In this document: in pieces, positions 26,174 through 35,072 of the stretch
How positions within the stretch are numbered: the stretch's first letter is position 1
How the letters are laid out: every line of letters begins with the position of its first letter
From: Aeromicrobium panaciterrae
GTDB lineage: Bacteria > Actinomycetota > Actinomycetes > Propionibacteriales > Nocardioidaceae
Assembly (NCBI RefSeq): GCF_031457275.1
Contig: NZ_JAVDWH010000001.1
Coordinates: forward strand, 2,046,001-2,110,000
DNA length: 64,000 nt
Direction of reading: 5' to 3'
Made by a program: the position numbers and the translations under genes
Notes under the pieces: model-generated
What the model saw: the letters and a program-made list of their open reading frames with translations, nothing else
What the model was told of the DNA's origin: nothing
The model's database searches: none

Positions 26174-27885
26174 GCGCGGTGTGTGGGAAGTGGGCGGCGT
26201 GCACGGCGAGTGATTGCCGTACCGGCGAGCAGGCTGGCCGCTCCCAGGGCTGCGATCAGCGGGGCGTAACGGTCTGCGCCAGTGTCGGGCAGTGCCTCAC
26301 CCTCTTCAGGATCGACCTCTCCCCCGTCAGAATCGTCGGCTGCATCGTCGGTGTCAGCGTCGCCATCGGTGTCGGCGCCGAGGTCAGCGACGTCTGCGGG
26401 CTGATCGGTGTCCACGTCACTCTCGGTATCCGTACCAAAGTCAGCGACATCGGCCGGCTGATCCGTATCGACGTCACTCTCGGTATCCGTACCCAGATCA
26501 GCGACATCGGCCGGCTGATCCGTATCGACGTCACTCTCGGTATCCGTACCCAGATCAGCCACATCCGCAGGCTGATCCGTATCGACGTCACTCTCGGTAT
26601 CCGTACCCAGATCAGCCACATCCGCAGGCTGATCCGTATCGACGTCACTCTCGGTATCGGTGCCCAGATCAGCCACGTCTGCCGGCAGGTCGGTGTCTAC
26701 GTCGCTCTCTGTGTCAGTACCAAAGTCAGCAACGTCAGCCGGAAGGTCAGCATCGGCATCTGCTGCCGTGTCTGTGTCTGCATCTGTGTCGGTGTCAGCC
26801 ACATCTGCTGGAGTGTCAACATCCTCGGCCGGCTCGCACGGCGGGAGCGTGCCCTTGAACGGATAGGCGTGCATTTCTTGTCCGGATGCTGTCCCTCCGC
26901 CGTGCACGAGGTTGCCGGCGAGCAGAACGCGACCGTTGGTTCCTGGACTGGTGATTGTTGTTGTGCTGGTCGTGGGCCCAACCAGAATCGAGCCGGGGAC
27001 CTGCGCGGATCCACCAATGGTCGCGGTCGCCGCATTCGGGAAATTCCAGACGAGGCGCGTGTACTCCGGAGTTACTGAGAGAAGCAGCGCCACGTTGAGG
27101 AAAACGCCGGGATCGGTGTCCAGCATGTTGATGACGACCGTCGCGCCCTCGGGGACTCCCACGAGGTCAATCGAGACATTTTCACTGCTGGTACCAATGT
27201 CGCCGGGAACGTTGAACACCTGCAACATCGAGGCACCATCGCCGGTGAATGTTGCCGTTCCAAATTGAACGTTGACCGTGCCAGTGGCCGTATAGGTCGC
27301 AGCGCAGTTGGAGATGCCGGTGATCGTTCCCCGCAGCGATGCGTACGGATCTGTGACTGTGGGACCGCCGTCGATCAACTGGCCATTCGGAGTCAAGTCG
27401 AGGCGGTCGCCTTGCGAAATCGTGGTGTCCCCGCCATACGCCAGATTGCCCCAGCGCGTTTCATCGCTGTCGCTTCCACCGAGGTGAATCGTTGAGAGCG
27501 GTGAATCCTCGACTGTGATGTCGCCACCGATGACCGCGTGGTCAGAGTCGTTGGGAGGGGTGATGCGCGAGCCCGCGCCGACCACGCCGATGTTGTAGGA
27601 GCCAGCGCTCGACTTGGAGACGTCCAGATTCCCCAGGACAACGAGCTTGCCCTCTGACTCGGCCGCACTGGAAACAACATTCATCGAACCGCCGACAAAC
27701 ACGTTGAGGGCCTCGTCTGTGCCGATGAAGTCACCGTTGTTCGGGTTCGGATAGGGCTCAGACGGGCAGCCGCTCCCGATGCAGTCGCCGATCGGATCCG
27801 GGAACGCGACCGCCGACAAGGACCACCCCATCGCGACAAGGAGCGTGAACCCACACACAAAGACGACTCGCCGCATACGCAACAT
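26170..27885 (-). CDS. Choice-of-anchor A type surface protein with 19-residue repeats and LPXTG anchor
   Basis: 571 residues from an ATG at 27883-27885 (another ATG three codons later is possible). N-terminal signal peptide RRVVFVCGFTLLVAMGWSLSAVAF. The body (about 30-340) is a beta-rich choice-of-anchor A domain (ALNVFVGGSMNVVSS, VIGGDITV, AQVPGSILVG, NLVHGG). A Thr/Asp/Ala-rich stalk contains seven tandem 19-residue units of the form DTDQPADVADLGTDTESDV. The C-terminus is a sortase signal: LPDTG, hydrophobic helix LIAALGAASLLAGTAI, then basic RRARR. Expected to be covalently attached to peptidoglycan. No sortase gene is in the window. Confidence 0.88.
   Translation of the reverse strand: MLRMRRVVFVCGFTLLVAMGWSLSAVAFPDPIGDCIGSGCPSEPYPNPNNGDFIGTDEALNVFVGGSMNVVSSAAESEGKLVVLGNLDVSKSSAGSYNIGVVGAGSRITPPNDSDHAVIGGDITVEDSPLSTIHLGGSDSDETRWGNLAYGGDTTISQGDRLDLTPNGQLIDGGPTVTDPYASLRGTITGISNCAATYTATGTVNVQFGTATFTGDGASMLQVFNVPGDIGTSSENVSIDLVGVPEGATVVINMLDTDPGVFLNVALLLSVTPEYTRLVWNFPNAATATIGGSAQVPGSILVGPTTSTTTITSPGTNGRVLLAGNLVHGGGTASGQEMHAYPFKGTLPPCEPAEDVDTPADVADTDTDADTDTAADADADLPADVADFGTDTESDVDTDLPADVADLGTDTESDVDTDQPADVADLGTDTESDVDTDQPADVADLGTDTESDVDTDQPADVADLGTDTESDVDTDQPADVADFGTDTESDVDTDQPADVADLGADTDGDADTDDAADDSDGGEVDPEEGEALPDTGADRYAPLIAALGAASLLAGTAITRRARRPLPTHRA
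26356..26754 (-). repeat. Seven tandem 57-bp coding repeats
   Basis: Seven in-frame 57-bp units inside the LPXTG protein encode an Asp/Thr-rich 19-residue stalk. The central units are almost identical at DNA level (shared tatcgacgtcactctcggta), while the first and last have drifted (DADLPADVADFG and LGADTDGDA). Copy number is likely to vary between strains. Confidence 0.9.
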
Positions 27886-27987
27886 CGTTCCGTATCCGCC
27901 GCACGTGAGCAATGCCTCACCGTTTGGATGCAGGCGAACGCACGCTAAGCCGGTTCAATGGATACGCACATCGAACTGAGGACCCGC

Positions 27988-28395
27988 ATGCCCCGCATCA
28001 CTCGCAAGACCTTCGTCGCAGCACCGGCTGAGACCGTATGGAAGCTCGCCGGCGACTTCGCCGAATGGCACCCCAAGCTCCGCATCTATGCCGACGGCCC
28101 CGAGGCTTCGCCCGAGCTCGTCGTGACCGTCGTATCACGCGACGAGTCCGAGATGACGCTTTCGTACCACATGCCTGATCCTCCGTTCCCGATCGCAAAC
28201 CACCGCGCGACGGTCCTCGTCGAAGCCGACAGCGACACGACGTCGTACGTCACCTGGGAAGCCGACTTCACGGCTGACCCGGCCATCCTGCAGCAGCTCG
28301 AGGACGATCTCGGCGACGACGTGTTCAAGCTTGCGCTCGACCGCCTGGCAACCACCGCTCAGGATCTCCACGGAGCCCAGCAGATCTCAGCCTGA
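27988..28395 (+). CDS. SRPBCC (START-like) family protein
   Basis: 135 residues from the ATG at 27988, which has ribosome site gagga 7 bases upstream; an ATG at 27958 would add ten residues. The sequence RKTFVAAPAETVWKLAGDFAEW is the first strand and helix of the polyketide-cyclase/START-like fold, and SYHMPDPPFPIANHRATVLV continues the beta-sheet cavity. Such proteins bind hydrophobic ligands; ligand unknown. Three bases separate its stop from that of the convergent TetR regulator. Confidence 0.85.
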   Translation: MPRITRKTFVAAPAETVWKLAGDFAEWHPKLRIYADGPEASPELVVTVVSRDESEMTLSYHMPDPPFPIANHRATVLVEADSDTTSYVTWEADFTADPAILQQLEDDLGDDVFKLALDRLATTAQDLHGAQQISA

Positions 28396-28398
28396 CGT

Positions 28399-29031
28399 TT
28401 AGCTGCGCCATTCCTTGAAGCCGATGACGATCAGGCGCATCTGACGGCGGGCGCCTTCTTTGATCTTCTCCTCGAGGTCGGGACGACCATCCGGCATCTC
28501 CACGACCTCCTCGGCGTTCGACACCATGTTGCGGACAAACAGCCGCGACACCATCTGAACGTCTTCGGTGTCCCAATTTTCGATATTGGGCAGGCGGCCG
28601 AGAAGTACGGCGAGTTCGCTGACGAATGCCTCCAGCTCGCGGCGAATCGCCTGCTGAACGACGCTCTGCCCACCGAAACGTTCGCGGGCGATGAATCCGA
28701 AGTCGGCTTTGTTCTGCTTCACGACGCCAACCAGGATCTCGGCTGACGAGTCGATGATGTTGTCGAAGACTTTTGAATCGCGCTGAGCATCTCGGATCAT
28801 CGAGCGCAGCGTCATGAAGCATTGCTCGACCAACGCGAGCCCAAGCTCGTCCATTGACTCGAAGTGGCGATAGAACGCGGTCGGCACAATGCCGGCGTGA
28901 CGAGACACCTGACGCAGGCTGATCTGCGCAAACCCCTGCGTCTGGCTCAATTCAAGAGCCGAGGCGAGGATCGCCTGACGGGTACGTTCTTTCTGCGCCT
29001 GGCGGGTTTCCACGGGCACAGAATCTGACAT
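28399..29031 (-). CDS. TetR family regulator, probable fatty-acid desaturation repressor
   Basis: 210 residues from the ATG at 29029-29031 (a GTG two codons earlier is possible). The N-terminal helix-turn-helix (about 15-60) reads ERTRQAILASALELSQTQGF...LRQVSRHAGIVPTAFYRHF, the pattern of FabR/DesT-type TetR repressors. The ligand domain is helical. It is divergent from the ferredoxin reductase-desaturase operon, and the shared 142-bp region holds two operator-like sites (29058-29075 and 29135-29152). It probably represses desaturase expression in response to acyl-CoA or lipid unsaturation, as DesT does in Pseudomonas; that is inference from family and context. Confidence 0.87.
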   Translation of the reverse strand: MSDSVPVETRQAQKERTRQAILASALELSQTQGFAQISLRQVSRHAGIVPTAFYRHFESMDELGLALVEQCFMTLRSMIRDAQRDSKVFDNIIDSSAEILVGVVKQNKADFGFIARERFGGQSVVQQAIRRELEAFVSELAVLLGRLPNIENWDTEDVQMVSRLFVRNMVSNAEEVVEMPDGRPDLEEKIKEGARRQMRLIVIGFKEWRS

Positions 29032-29057
29032 GGCCACAGCCTAACTTCCTGCCTTTC

Positions 29058-29075
29058 AGTGAACACTCGTACGCA
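29058..29075 (-). promoter_or_regulatory. Operator-like site 1 for the TetR regulator
   Basis: On the minus strand it reads TGCGTAC-GAGT-GTTCACT, sharing xGxGTAC-N4-GTTCACT with site 2 at 29135. As I recall, the FabR/DesT consensus is AGCGTAC-N4-GTTCGCT. It starts 27 bases upstream of the TetR start codon, so it could mediate autoregulation. Confidence 0.7.
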
Positions 29076-29134
29076 GCGTGCCTCAGGTCACGTGGTTCGT
29101 GCTTGCACATGGCCCGAATACCGTGCACTATTTG

Positions 29135-29152
29135 AGTGTACGCACGTTCACT
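29135..29152 (+). promoter_or_regulatory. Operator-like site 2 for the TetR regulator
   Basis: AGTGTAC-GCAC-GTTCACT, a near-palindrome (7 of 9 pairs), centred about 30 bases upstream of the ferredoxin reductase ATG at 29174. It is the better of the two sites and in opposite orientation to site 1. Confidence 0.75.
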
Positions 29153-29173
29153 GAATTTGAGGAGGGCTACAAG

Positions 29174-30265
29174 ATGGGCATCATCCGCAAGGCTCTCGCC
29201 TCACGGCCCGTCGCGTCCTTGACCTCCCCCTACACAATCGATCATTACCTCGACCAGATTCACCCCATGCTCGCAGCGGAAAACGTACGCGCGAAGGTCG
29301 TCGAGGTCATCCACGAGACTGGCGATGCCAGCACTGTGGTGCTGCGCCCCAACGGCGCCTGGAAGGGCTTCACGCCCGGTCAGCACGTGCAGTTCGGTGT
29401 AGAGGTTGATGGCAAGCGCCGTGTACGCGTGTTCTCCGTATCGAGCTCACGCGCCAACAAGAACAAGACTTTCAGCGTTTCGGTCAAGGCACATCCCGAC
29501 GGTTACGTTTCGCAGTTCCTGCACAACGACCTGAAGCCGGGCACGATCGTTTACCTCTCGCAGGCCGAGGGCGAGTTCGTTCTCCCCCGCGAGACCCCCG
29601 ACGACGTCCTGCTGATGAGCGGCGGATCCGGCATCACTCCCGTGATGTCGATGATCCGTACGCTCCGCGACTCCGGCCACACCGGCCGCGTCACTTTCCT
29701 GCATTACGCCCGGTCGCTTGAGGACGAGATGTTCAGCGGCGAACTCGATGAGATCGCCGCGGCACTCCCCCAGGCGCAGGTCGTCCGCATCTTCACGCGC
29801 AAGCCCGCCGAAGGCGCTGAGCTCAAGGGTCGGTTCTCGATCGACCACCTCAAGCATCTCGGCATCGACCCGTCAGAGACGCTCACGTACGTATGTGGCC
29901 CCGCAGGCCTCATCGCCAGCGTCCGCGACACCTATGAAGAGCTCGGCGCGACCGAGCAGCTCCGTATGGAGTACTTCAAGGTGCCCAGCGTCGACCTCAA
30001 CGCAGCCGAGGCCACAGGCACCATCACATTCGACAAAGCCACCATCGAGGCCGACAACTCCGGCCAGACGATTCTCGAACAGGCCGAGGCCGCTGGACTC
30101 AAGCCTGAGTTCGGCTGCCGCATGGGCGTCTGCAACACCTGCGTCGTCAAGAAGAACCACGGCGCAGTGCGCCACGTCATCAGCAACGAGATCACTGCCA
30201 ACACAGACGAGACCATCAAGATCTGTGTGAGCGTCCCCGTCGGCGACGTCAACGTCGCACTCTAG
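29174..30265 (+). CDS. Ferredoxin reductase with C-terminal 2Fe-2S domain (desaturase partner)
   Basis: 363 residues from the ATG at 29174 with ribosome site gaggagg; the longer frame from 29078 would run through both operators and is rejected. FAD domain RVFSVSSS (RxxS), NAD(P) domain LLMSGGSGITPVMSMI and CGPAGLI, then a plant-type 2Fe-2S domain with CRMGVCNTC and a later ICVS cysteine. This is the flavin/iron-sulfur electron-transfer protein that pairs with DesA3 in mycobacteria (Rv3230c with Rv3229c). The desaturase follows after 17 bp. Confidence 0.94.
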   Translation: MGIIRKALASRPVASLTSPYTIDHYLDQIHPMLAAENVRAKVVEVIHETGDASTVVLRPNGAWKGFTPGQHVQFGVEVDGKRRVRVFSVSSSRANKNKTFSVSVKAHPDGYVSQFLHNDLKPGTIVYLSQAEGEFVLPRETPDDVLLMSGGSGITPVMSMIRTLRDSGHTGRVTFLHYARSLEDEMFSGELDEIAAALPQAQVVRIFTRKPAEGAELKGRFSIDHLKHLGIDPSETLTYVCGPAGLIASVRDTYEELGATEQLRMEYFKVPSVDLNAAEATGTITFDKATIEADNSGQTILEQAEAAGLKPEFGCRMGVCNTCVVKKNHGAVRHVISNEITANTDETIKICVSVPVGDVNVAL

Positions 30266-30282
30266 GAGAGGGAGAACCACCC

Positions 30283-31572
30283 ATGTCCAAGACCAAGAAC
30301 GCACCCATCAAGCCGCACAGCGCGCGCAACCACAACGCTGCCCCGCTGTCACTGATCGACCCCACCAGCGACAAGCAGGCCACCATCGGTCTCGAATACA
30401 TGACGTACGACCAGCTGGAGGACTTCGGCAACGAGCTCAACGCCGTACGCCAGCGCGTGCTCGACGACCTCGGCCAGAAGGACGCTGACTACATCCGCCG
30501 CGTCATCAAGGTGCAGCGCGCCTCTGAGGTGCTGGGCCGCATCGGCATCTTCATGCCGTTCTTCCCGCCCGCGTTCATCGCCGGCATCCTGTTCCTCGGC
30601 CTGGCCAAGATCCTCGACAACATGGAGATCGGCCACAACATCATGCACGGCCAGTACGACTGGATGAACGATCCGATGATCGACGCCAGCCGCTTCGAGT
30701 GGGACAACATCGCCCCCTCGCAGGACTGGAAGCACGGCCACAACTACATCCACCACACGTACACCAACATCCACGGCATGGACCGCGACATCGGCTACAA
30801 CATGTTCCGCATCGACGAGGACCAGCCTTGGTACGCGTCGCACCGGTTCAACCTGCCGCTCGCGTTCATCCTGATGCTCGTGTTCGAGTGGGGAATCATG
30901 TACCACGGTGTCGAGCTCGACCAGTACCTCCAGGGCAAGATCACCAAGGAAGACTTCCAGGGCCGCCGCAAGCGCGCCATGAAGAAGATCCGCAAGCAGG
31001 TCTTCAAGGACTACGTCGCGTGGCCCGTCATGGGTATCGCTCTCGTCCCGTTCACCGGTTGGTGGGCGCCCGTCGCGATCCTCGTTGCCAACGTCGTTGC
31101 CAACGTCATCCGCAACATCTGGTCCTTCATCATCATCTTCTGCGGTCACTTCCCGGCTGAGGTCCAGACCTTCGCTGAAGAGGACGCCAAGAACGAGAAC
31201 CGCGGCCAGTGGTACCTCCGCCAGCTGCTTGGCTCGGCCAACATCTCCGGCCACAAGCCGTTCCACATCCTCACCGGCAACCTGAGCCACCAGATCGAGC
31301 ACCACCTGTTCCCGGACATCCCGGCTCGCCGCTACCCCGAGGTTGCGGAGGACGTGAAGCTGCTCGTCGAGAAGTACGGCTTGCAGTACAACACCGGTCG
31401 CCTGTCGAAGCAGATGTTCTCGGTCATCCGTCAGCTCGCGAAGCTGGCCAAGAAGCCGAGCGATCCGCTCAAGATCGGCAACAGCCCGGAGTCGAAGGCT
31501 CTGCGTCGCGCAAAGCGGGAGGAAGCCGCACGTCGCGCCGAGGAAGTTCGTACGCCACAATTGACCTCATAG
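30283..31572 (+). CDS. desA3: Acyl-CoA/acyl-lipid fatty acid desaturase (DesA3-like)
   Basis: 429 residues. Membrane di-iron desaturase with three histidine boxes: HNIMH (118-122), HGHNYIHH (151-158) and QIEHH (337-341), plus hydrophobic helices at about 88-110, 186-206 and 248-285. It puts a cis double bond (delta-9 in the mycobacterial homologue) into stearoyl chains, with electrons from the reductase encoded just upstream. Strongly basic C-terminal tail after residue 385. ATG start, ribosome site ggagaggg. Likely controlled by the TetR regulator at 28399. Confidence 0.94.
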   Translation: MSKTKNAPIKPHSARNHNAAPLSLIDPTSDKQATIGLEYMTYDQLEDFGNELNAVRQRVLDDLGQKDADYIRRVIKVQRASEVLGRIGIFMPFFPPAFIAGILFLGLAKILDNMEIGHNIMHGQYDWMNDPMIDASRFEWDNIAPSQDWKHGHNYIHHTYTNIHGMDRDIGYNMFRIDEDQPWYASHRFNLPLAFILMLVFEWGIMYHGVELDQYLQGKITKEDFQGRRKRAMKKIRKQVFKDYVAWPVMGIALVPFTGWWAPVAILVANVVANVIRNIWSFIIIFCGHFPAEVQTFAEEDAKNENRGQWYLRQLLGSANISGHKPFHILTGNLSHQIEHHLFPDIPARRYPEVAEDVKLLVEKYGLQYNTGRLSKQMFSVIRQLAKLAKKPSDPLKIGNSPESKALRRAKREEAARRAEEVRTPQLTS

Positions 31573-31597
31573 TCGAGTCCGACCGAGAGGCAACCCG

Positions 31598-31813
31598 ATG
31601 GCGTTGAGCAGGCGCGAGATCGCCAAGGACGTGTTCCAGCAGTCCGTAGAAGCAGCCATCGCAACTGGCGGTCATGTGGCGGCGATCCTGTTCGAAGGCG
31701 CTCGCAAAATCACGACTGAGCTCGGCGCGTTCGGCACGGAGATCTTTGAGATCACCGAGTCGAGCCGCAGAGCCGGCGAAGACGCCGAGAAGACCAATCC
31801 GGACAACGGCTAG
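31598..31813 (+). CDS. Small hypothetical protein
   Basis: 71 residues, starting MALSRREIAKDVFQQSVEAA, with a helical, mildly hydrophobic centre (TGGHVAAILFEGARKIT) and an acidic tail. ATG with ribosome site gagagg 7 bases upstream. It is 25 bp after the desaturase and 15 bp before the FAD oxidoreductase, so it links the two halves of the lipid operon. No family recognised. Confidence 0.65.
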   Translation: MALSRREIAKDVFQQSVEAAIATGGHVAAILFEGARKITTELGAFGTEIFEITESSRRAGEDAEKTNPDNG

Positions 31814-31828
31814 CCACGAACTACTGGC

Positions 31829-33106
31829 ATGAGCCCAGACACGCCCCGACGCCGCGTAGCCGTCATCGGATCGGGGGTGTCCGGCCTGACTGCCGCGTAC
31901 GTCCTCCGCAAGACCCATGACGTCACGGTTTTCGAGGCCGATGACCGCATCGGCGGGCATGCGCATACGCACACCGTCACGGACCCAGGTGCCACGCATC
32001 GGGTCGACAGCGGCTTCATCGTCCACAACGACCGCACCTATCCCCTGCTGCGTCGCCTGTTCGCCGAGCTCGATGTCGAGGTCCATGCGACCGAGATGAG
32101 CATGAGCATCCACTGCGACGGCTGCGGGCTCGAGTACGCCGGAGGGCGCGGCGGCAAGGGCGTGTTCGCGCAGAAGCGCCGCGCTGCCGACCCGCGTTAT
32201 CTCGCGATGCTGCTCGGCGTGAAGAAGTTTGGCCGCCTGGCCCAGCAGCTCCTCGACGCCGACGAGTCCGCTGACGAGCCGCAGACGTACGGCGACTTCC
32301 TCCGCATCCACGGTTTCTCCGAATTCTTCATCTCGCACTACGCCATCCCGGTCGTCTCGTGCGTCTGGTCCTCGGGCCACGACGACGCGCTTTCATACCC
32401 GGCGCGCTATCTCTTCGAGTTCCTCAAGCACCACGGCTTCCTGTCGATCAAGGGCTCGCCGCAGTGGTTCACCGTGTCGGGCGGCTCGGGCACCTACATC
32501 GACAAGGTCACCGCAGCGGTCGGCGACGTACGCGCATCGACCGGGATCAAGTCGATCACCCGCAAGCCCGACAGCATCGAGCTCATCGACGCTGCCGGCA
32601 CCCTGCATCAGGCCGATGCCGTGGTCATCGCGACTCACGCCGACGATGCCCTGGCCCTGCTCACCGATCCGACCGACGATGAGCGCCGCGTGCTGGGTGC
32701 GTTCGAGTATTCGCACAACGAGACTCTGCTGCACCGCGACGACTCCCAGCTGCCAAACGCGGCGGGCGCGCAGTCATCGTGGAACTATCGGATGGACGAC
32801 TGCGCGCAACGAAGTGACCGGACGGCGGTGACCTACTGGATGAACCGACTTCAAGGCATCGATAGCACCGAACCGTTTCTCGTCACACTCAACGCGTCCG
32901 AGCGCATCGACTCGTCCAAGGTCGTTGCGAAGATGGACTACACACACCCGATTTACACCCCGGAGTCCGTGGCTGCCCAGGGCGAGCTCAAGGGCCTCTT
33001 CACCGATCGCACGGTGTTTGCTGGCGCCTATCACGGCTGGGGATTCCATGAGGACGGCTGCCGCTCAGGCGTCGATGCAGCTCTGGCGTTGGGCACTGCA
33101 TGGTGA
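31829..33106 (+). CDS. FAD-dependent oxidoreductase (COG2907, lipid operon type)
   Basis: 425 residues. N-terminal FAD motif VAVIGSGVSGLTAAYVL and FEADDRIGGHAHT, both typical of the amine-oxidase-like flavoproteins grouped as COG2907. The family is usually encoded next to DUF1365 and a cyclopropane-synthase homologue, exactly as here; in that setting it probably oxidises or saturates a fatty-acyl chain. ATG start after the small gene at 31598. It overlaps DUF1365 by 7 bp. Confidence 0.9.
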   Translation: MSPDTPRRRVAVIGSGVSGLTAAYVLRKTHDVTVFEADDRIGGHAHTHTVTDPGATHRVDSGFIVHNDRTYPLLRRLFAELDVEVHATEMSMSIHCDGCGLEYAGGRGGKGVFAQKRRAADPRYLAMLLGVKKFGRLAQQLLDADESADEPQTYGDFLRIHGFSEFFISHYAIPVVSCVWSSGHDDALSYPARYLFEFLKHHGFLSIKGSPQWFTVSGGSGTYIDKVTAAVGDVRASTGIKSITRKPDSIELIDAAGTLHQADAVVIATHADDALALLTDPTDDERRVLGAFEYSHNETLLHRDDSQLPNAAGAQSSWNYRMDDCAQRSDRTAVTYWMNRLQGIDSTEPFLVTLNASERIDSSKVVAKMDYTHPIYTPESVAAQGELKGLFTDRTVFAGAYHGWGFHEDGCRSGVDAALALGTAW

Positions 33107-33846
33107 GTCCCACGCTCCCCGTCCTGCCGGCCCTTGTTGAAGGCACGGTAGGACATACGCGTCGTGGACCCATCCGTCATCGCTTCACCAACCGCGTCTA
33201 CCAATGGCTCGTCGATGTAGACGAGCTGCCGCGTATGAACCGCGCACTGCGCCCGTTCTCGTCGTTCAGGGCCGCCGACCACATCGGCGACCCCGACGAC
33301 ACGATCCGCGCCAACATCGAGCGCTTCTGCAAGGCCAACGAAGTCGACATCAGCGGTCACCGCGTGCTGATGCTCGCCAACGCCCGCGTGCTCGGCCATA
33401 CCTTCGACCCCCTCAGCGTGTTTTGGGCGATCGCGCCCAACGGCTCGCTGCGCTGCATCGTCGCCGAGGTGCACAACACGTACGGCGAGCGCCACGCCTA
33501 CCTCTTGGAGACCGACGACGCCGGCAAGGCGACGGTCGACAAGGAGTTCTACGTGTCGCCGTTCTTCACCGTCGATGGCCGCTACGACCTGCAGTTCACG
33601 CTGACGCCTGAGTCCGTGTCGTCGACCGTGATCCTGCGCCAGGGCGGCGAAGCGGTCTTCAGTGCGACGTTCCGCGGTACGCCTCGCCCCGCCACACCAG
33701 GCCGCCTCAGCAAACTCCTCATAAAGATGCCGCTCATCACCCATCGCACAAGCCTTCTGATCCGAATACACGGTGTATGGCTCTGGATCCGCAGATTGCC
33801 GGTCATCACGCGACCGGCTCACACACCGCAGGAAGGCACGCAATGA
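33100..33846 (+). CDS. DUF1365 family protein
   Basis: 248 residues. It starts MVSPTLPVLPALVEGTVGHTRRGPIRHRF; DUF1365 hallmarks are FTNRVYQWLVDVDELP, VLMLANARVLGHTFDPLSVFW and EVHNTYGERHAYLL. No signal peptide. Function unknown, but the trio COG2907-DUF1365-cyclopropane synthase is widely conserved and linked to fatty-acid modification. Start codon overlaps the upstream stop; its own stop overlaps the next ATG (ATGA). Confidence 0.9.
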   Translation: MVSPTLPVLPALVEGTVGHTRRGPIRHRFTNRVYQWLVDVDELPRMNRALRPFSSFRAADHIGDPDDTIRANIERFCKANEVDISGHRVLMLANARVLGHTFDPLSVFWAIAPNGSLRCIVAEVHNTYGERHAYLLETDDAGKATVDKEFYVSPFFTVDGRYDLQFTLTPESVSSTVILRQGGEAVFSATFRGTPRPATPGRLSKLLIKMPLITHRTSLLIRIHGVWLWIRRLPVITRPAHTPQEGTQ

Positions 33847-35069
33847 CTGAGTTCGCCACAGCCCGTTGGCCCGGCATCGCGCACACCCCACGTACCCCCG
33901 CCAAGGCACGCATCGCCAAGGCAATTCTCAAGCCCACGATCAACCGCGTACCCGTCCGGTTGACGATGGCCAACGGCACCCGCTGGGGTGCGGGCGACGA
34001 CAGCTCCCCCGAGATGCGCGTCGTGCGCCCTCGTGCCTTCTTTGCCCGACTCGGCGCTGACACCAAGATCGGCTTTGGCGAGGCCTACATGGCCGGCGAC
34101 TGGACCACCGGCGACGGCACCGACCTCGCCGACCTGCTGACACCGTTCGCCGAGCGCCTCACCACGATCGTGCCGGTACCACTGCAGAAGTTCCGGGTCT
34201 TCGTCGACAAGAAGCTCCCGCACCACCAGCGCAATTCCGTCAAGGGTTCGCAGAAGAACATCGAGGCACACTACGACCTCTCCAACGAGCTGTTCTCGCA
34301 GTTCCTCGATCCGTCGATGAACTACTCGTCAGCCTGGTTCGAGGGCAACGAGACCCTCGAAGAGGCGCAGATGCGCAAGATCGACGCGGTCCTCGACGAC
34401 GCACACGTCGGCAACGGCACCCGCATGCTGGAGATCGGCAGCGGATGGGGCTCCCTCGCGATCCGCGCAGCCCAGCGCGGCGCCAAGGTCACCACGATCA
34501 CGATCTCCAAGGAGCAGGCTGCCCTCGCCGAGGAGCGGTTCGCCGAGGCCGGCGTCGACGTCGACCTCCAGCTCGTCGACTACCGCGAGGTCACCGGCGA
34601 GTACGACGCGATCGTCAGCGTCGAGATGATCGAAGCGGTCGGCGAAGAGTTCTGGCCGACGTACTTCCAGACCATCGACAAGCTGCTCGCACCCGGCGGC
34701 CACGTTGCCATTCAGGCGATCACGATGGATCACCATCGCTACCTTGCAACCCGTAACTCATACGGGTGGATCCAGAAGTACATCTTCCCCGGCGGACTCC
34801 TCCCCTCGCTGACTGCCGTCGACCAGGTGCTGGCTGAGCACACGACGCTCGCCGTCACCAATCAGCGACCACTCGGCAAGCACTACGCCCGCACGCTGAA
34901 GCAGTGGCGCGAAAACTTCAACGCCAACTGGTCGACCATCAACGCCCAGGGCTTCGACGAGACCTTCCGTCGCATGTGGGAGTTCTATCTCGCCTACTGC
35001 GAAGCGGGATTCAGCACGGGCTACATCAACGTCCACCAGGTCGCCATGTCGCGTCCTTCGGAGGGCTGA
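33843..35069 (+). CDS. Cyclopropane-fatty-acyl-phospholipid synthase family methyltransferase
   Basis: 408 residues from the ATG at 33843, which overlaps the DUF1365 stop; a longer frame from 33777 is rejected. SAM motif MLEIGSGWGSLAIRAA, AHYDLSNELFSQFLDPSMNYSSAWF (phospholipid-synthase signature), VSVEMIEAVGEEFW and the C-terminal RMWEFYLAYCEAGF. Adds a methylene or methyl from SAM across or at a double bond of membrane acyl chains, so it could use the products of the desaturase at 30283. Cyclopropane, 10-methyl and methylated furan products are all possible; sequence alone does not decide. Confidence 0.93.
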   Translation: MTEFATARWPGIAHTPRTPAKARIAKAILKPTINRVPVRLTMANGTRWGAGDDSSPEMRVVRPRAFFARLGADTKIGFGEAYMAGDWTTGDGTDLADLLTPFAERLTTIVPVPLQKFRVFVDKKLPHHQRNSVKGSQKNIEAHYDLSNELFSQFLDPSMNYSSAWFEGNETLEEAQMRKIDAVLDDAHVGNGTRMLEIGSGWGSLAIRAAQRGAKVTTITISKEQAALAEERFAEAGVDVDLQLVDYREVTGEYDAIVSVEMIEAVGEEFWPTYFQTIDKLLAPGGHVAIQAITMDHHRYLATRNSYGWIQKYIFPGGLLPSLTAVDQVLAEHTTLAVTNQRPLGKHYARTLKQWRENFNANWSTINAQGFDETFRRMWEFYLAYCEAGFSTGYINVHQVAMSRPSEG

Positions 35070-35072
35070 GCC

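Noticed and set aside
26356..26754. Possible CRISPR-like array (regular repeats)
   Set aside because: Repeats are adjacent, in frame, 57 bp with no unique spacers, and encode a surface-protein stalk.
26167..27078. 303-codon plus-strand frame with repeated IRTQISDIGRLIRIDVTLG-like units
   Set aside because: It is the antisense of the LPXTG gene repeats; the repeated protein pattern is a by-product of the 57-bp units, and there is no ribosome site or family similarity.
29078..29173. N-terminal extension of the ferredoxin reductase
   Set aside because: It would cover operator site 2, and the ATG at 29174 has a strong ribosome site.
30349..31560. Long minus-strand frame opposite the desaturase
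   Set aside because: The desaturase has all three histidine boxes; the opposite frame has no family signature.
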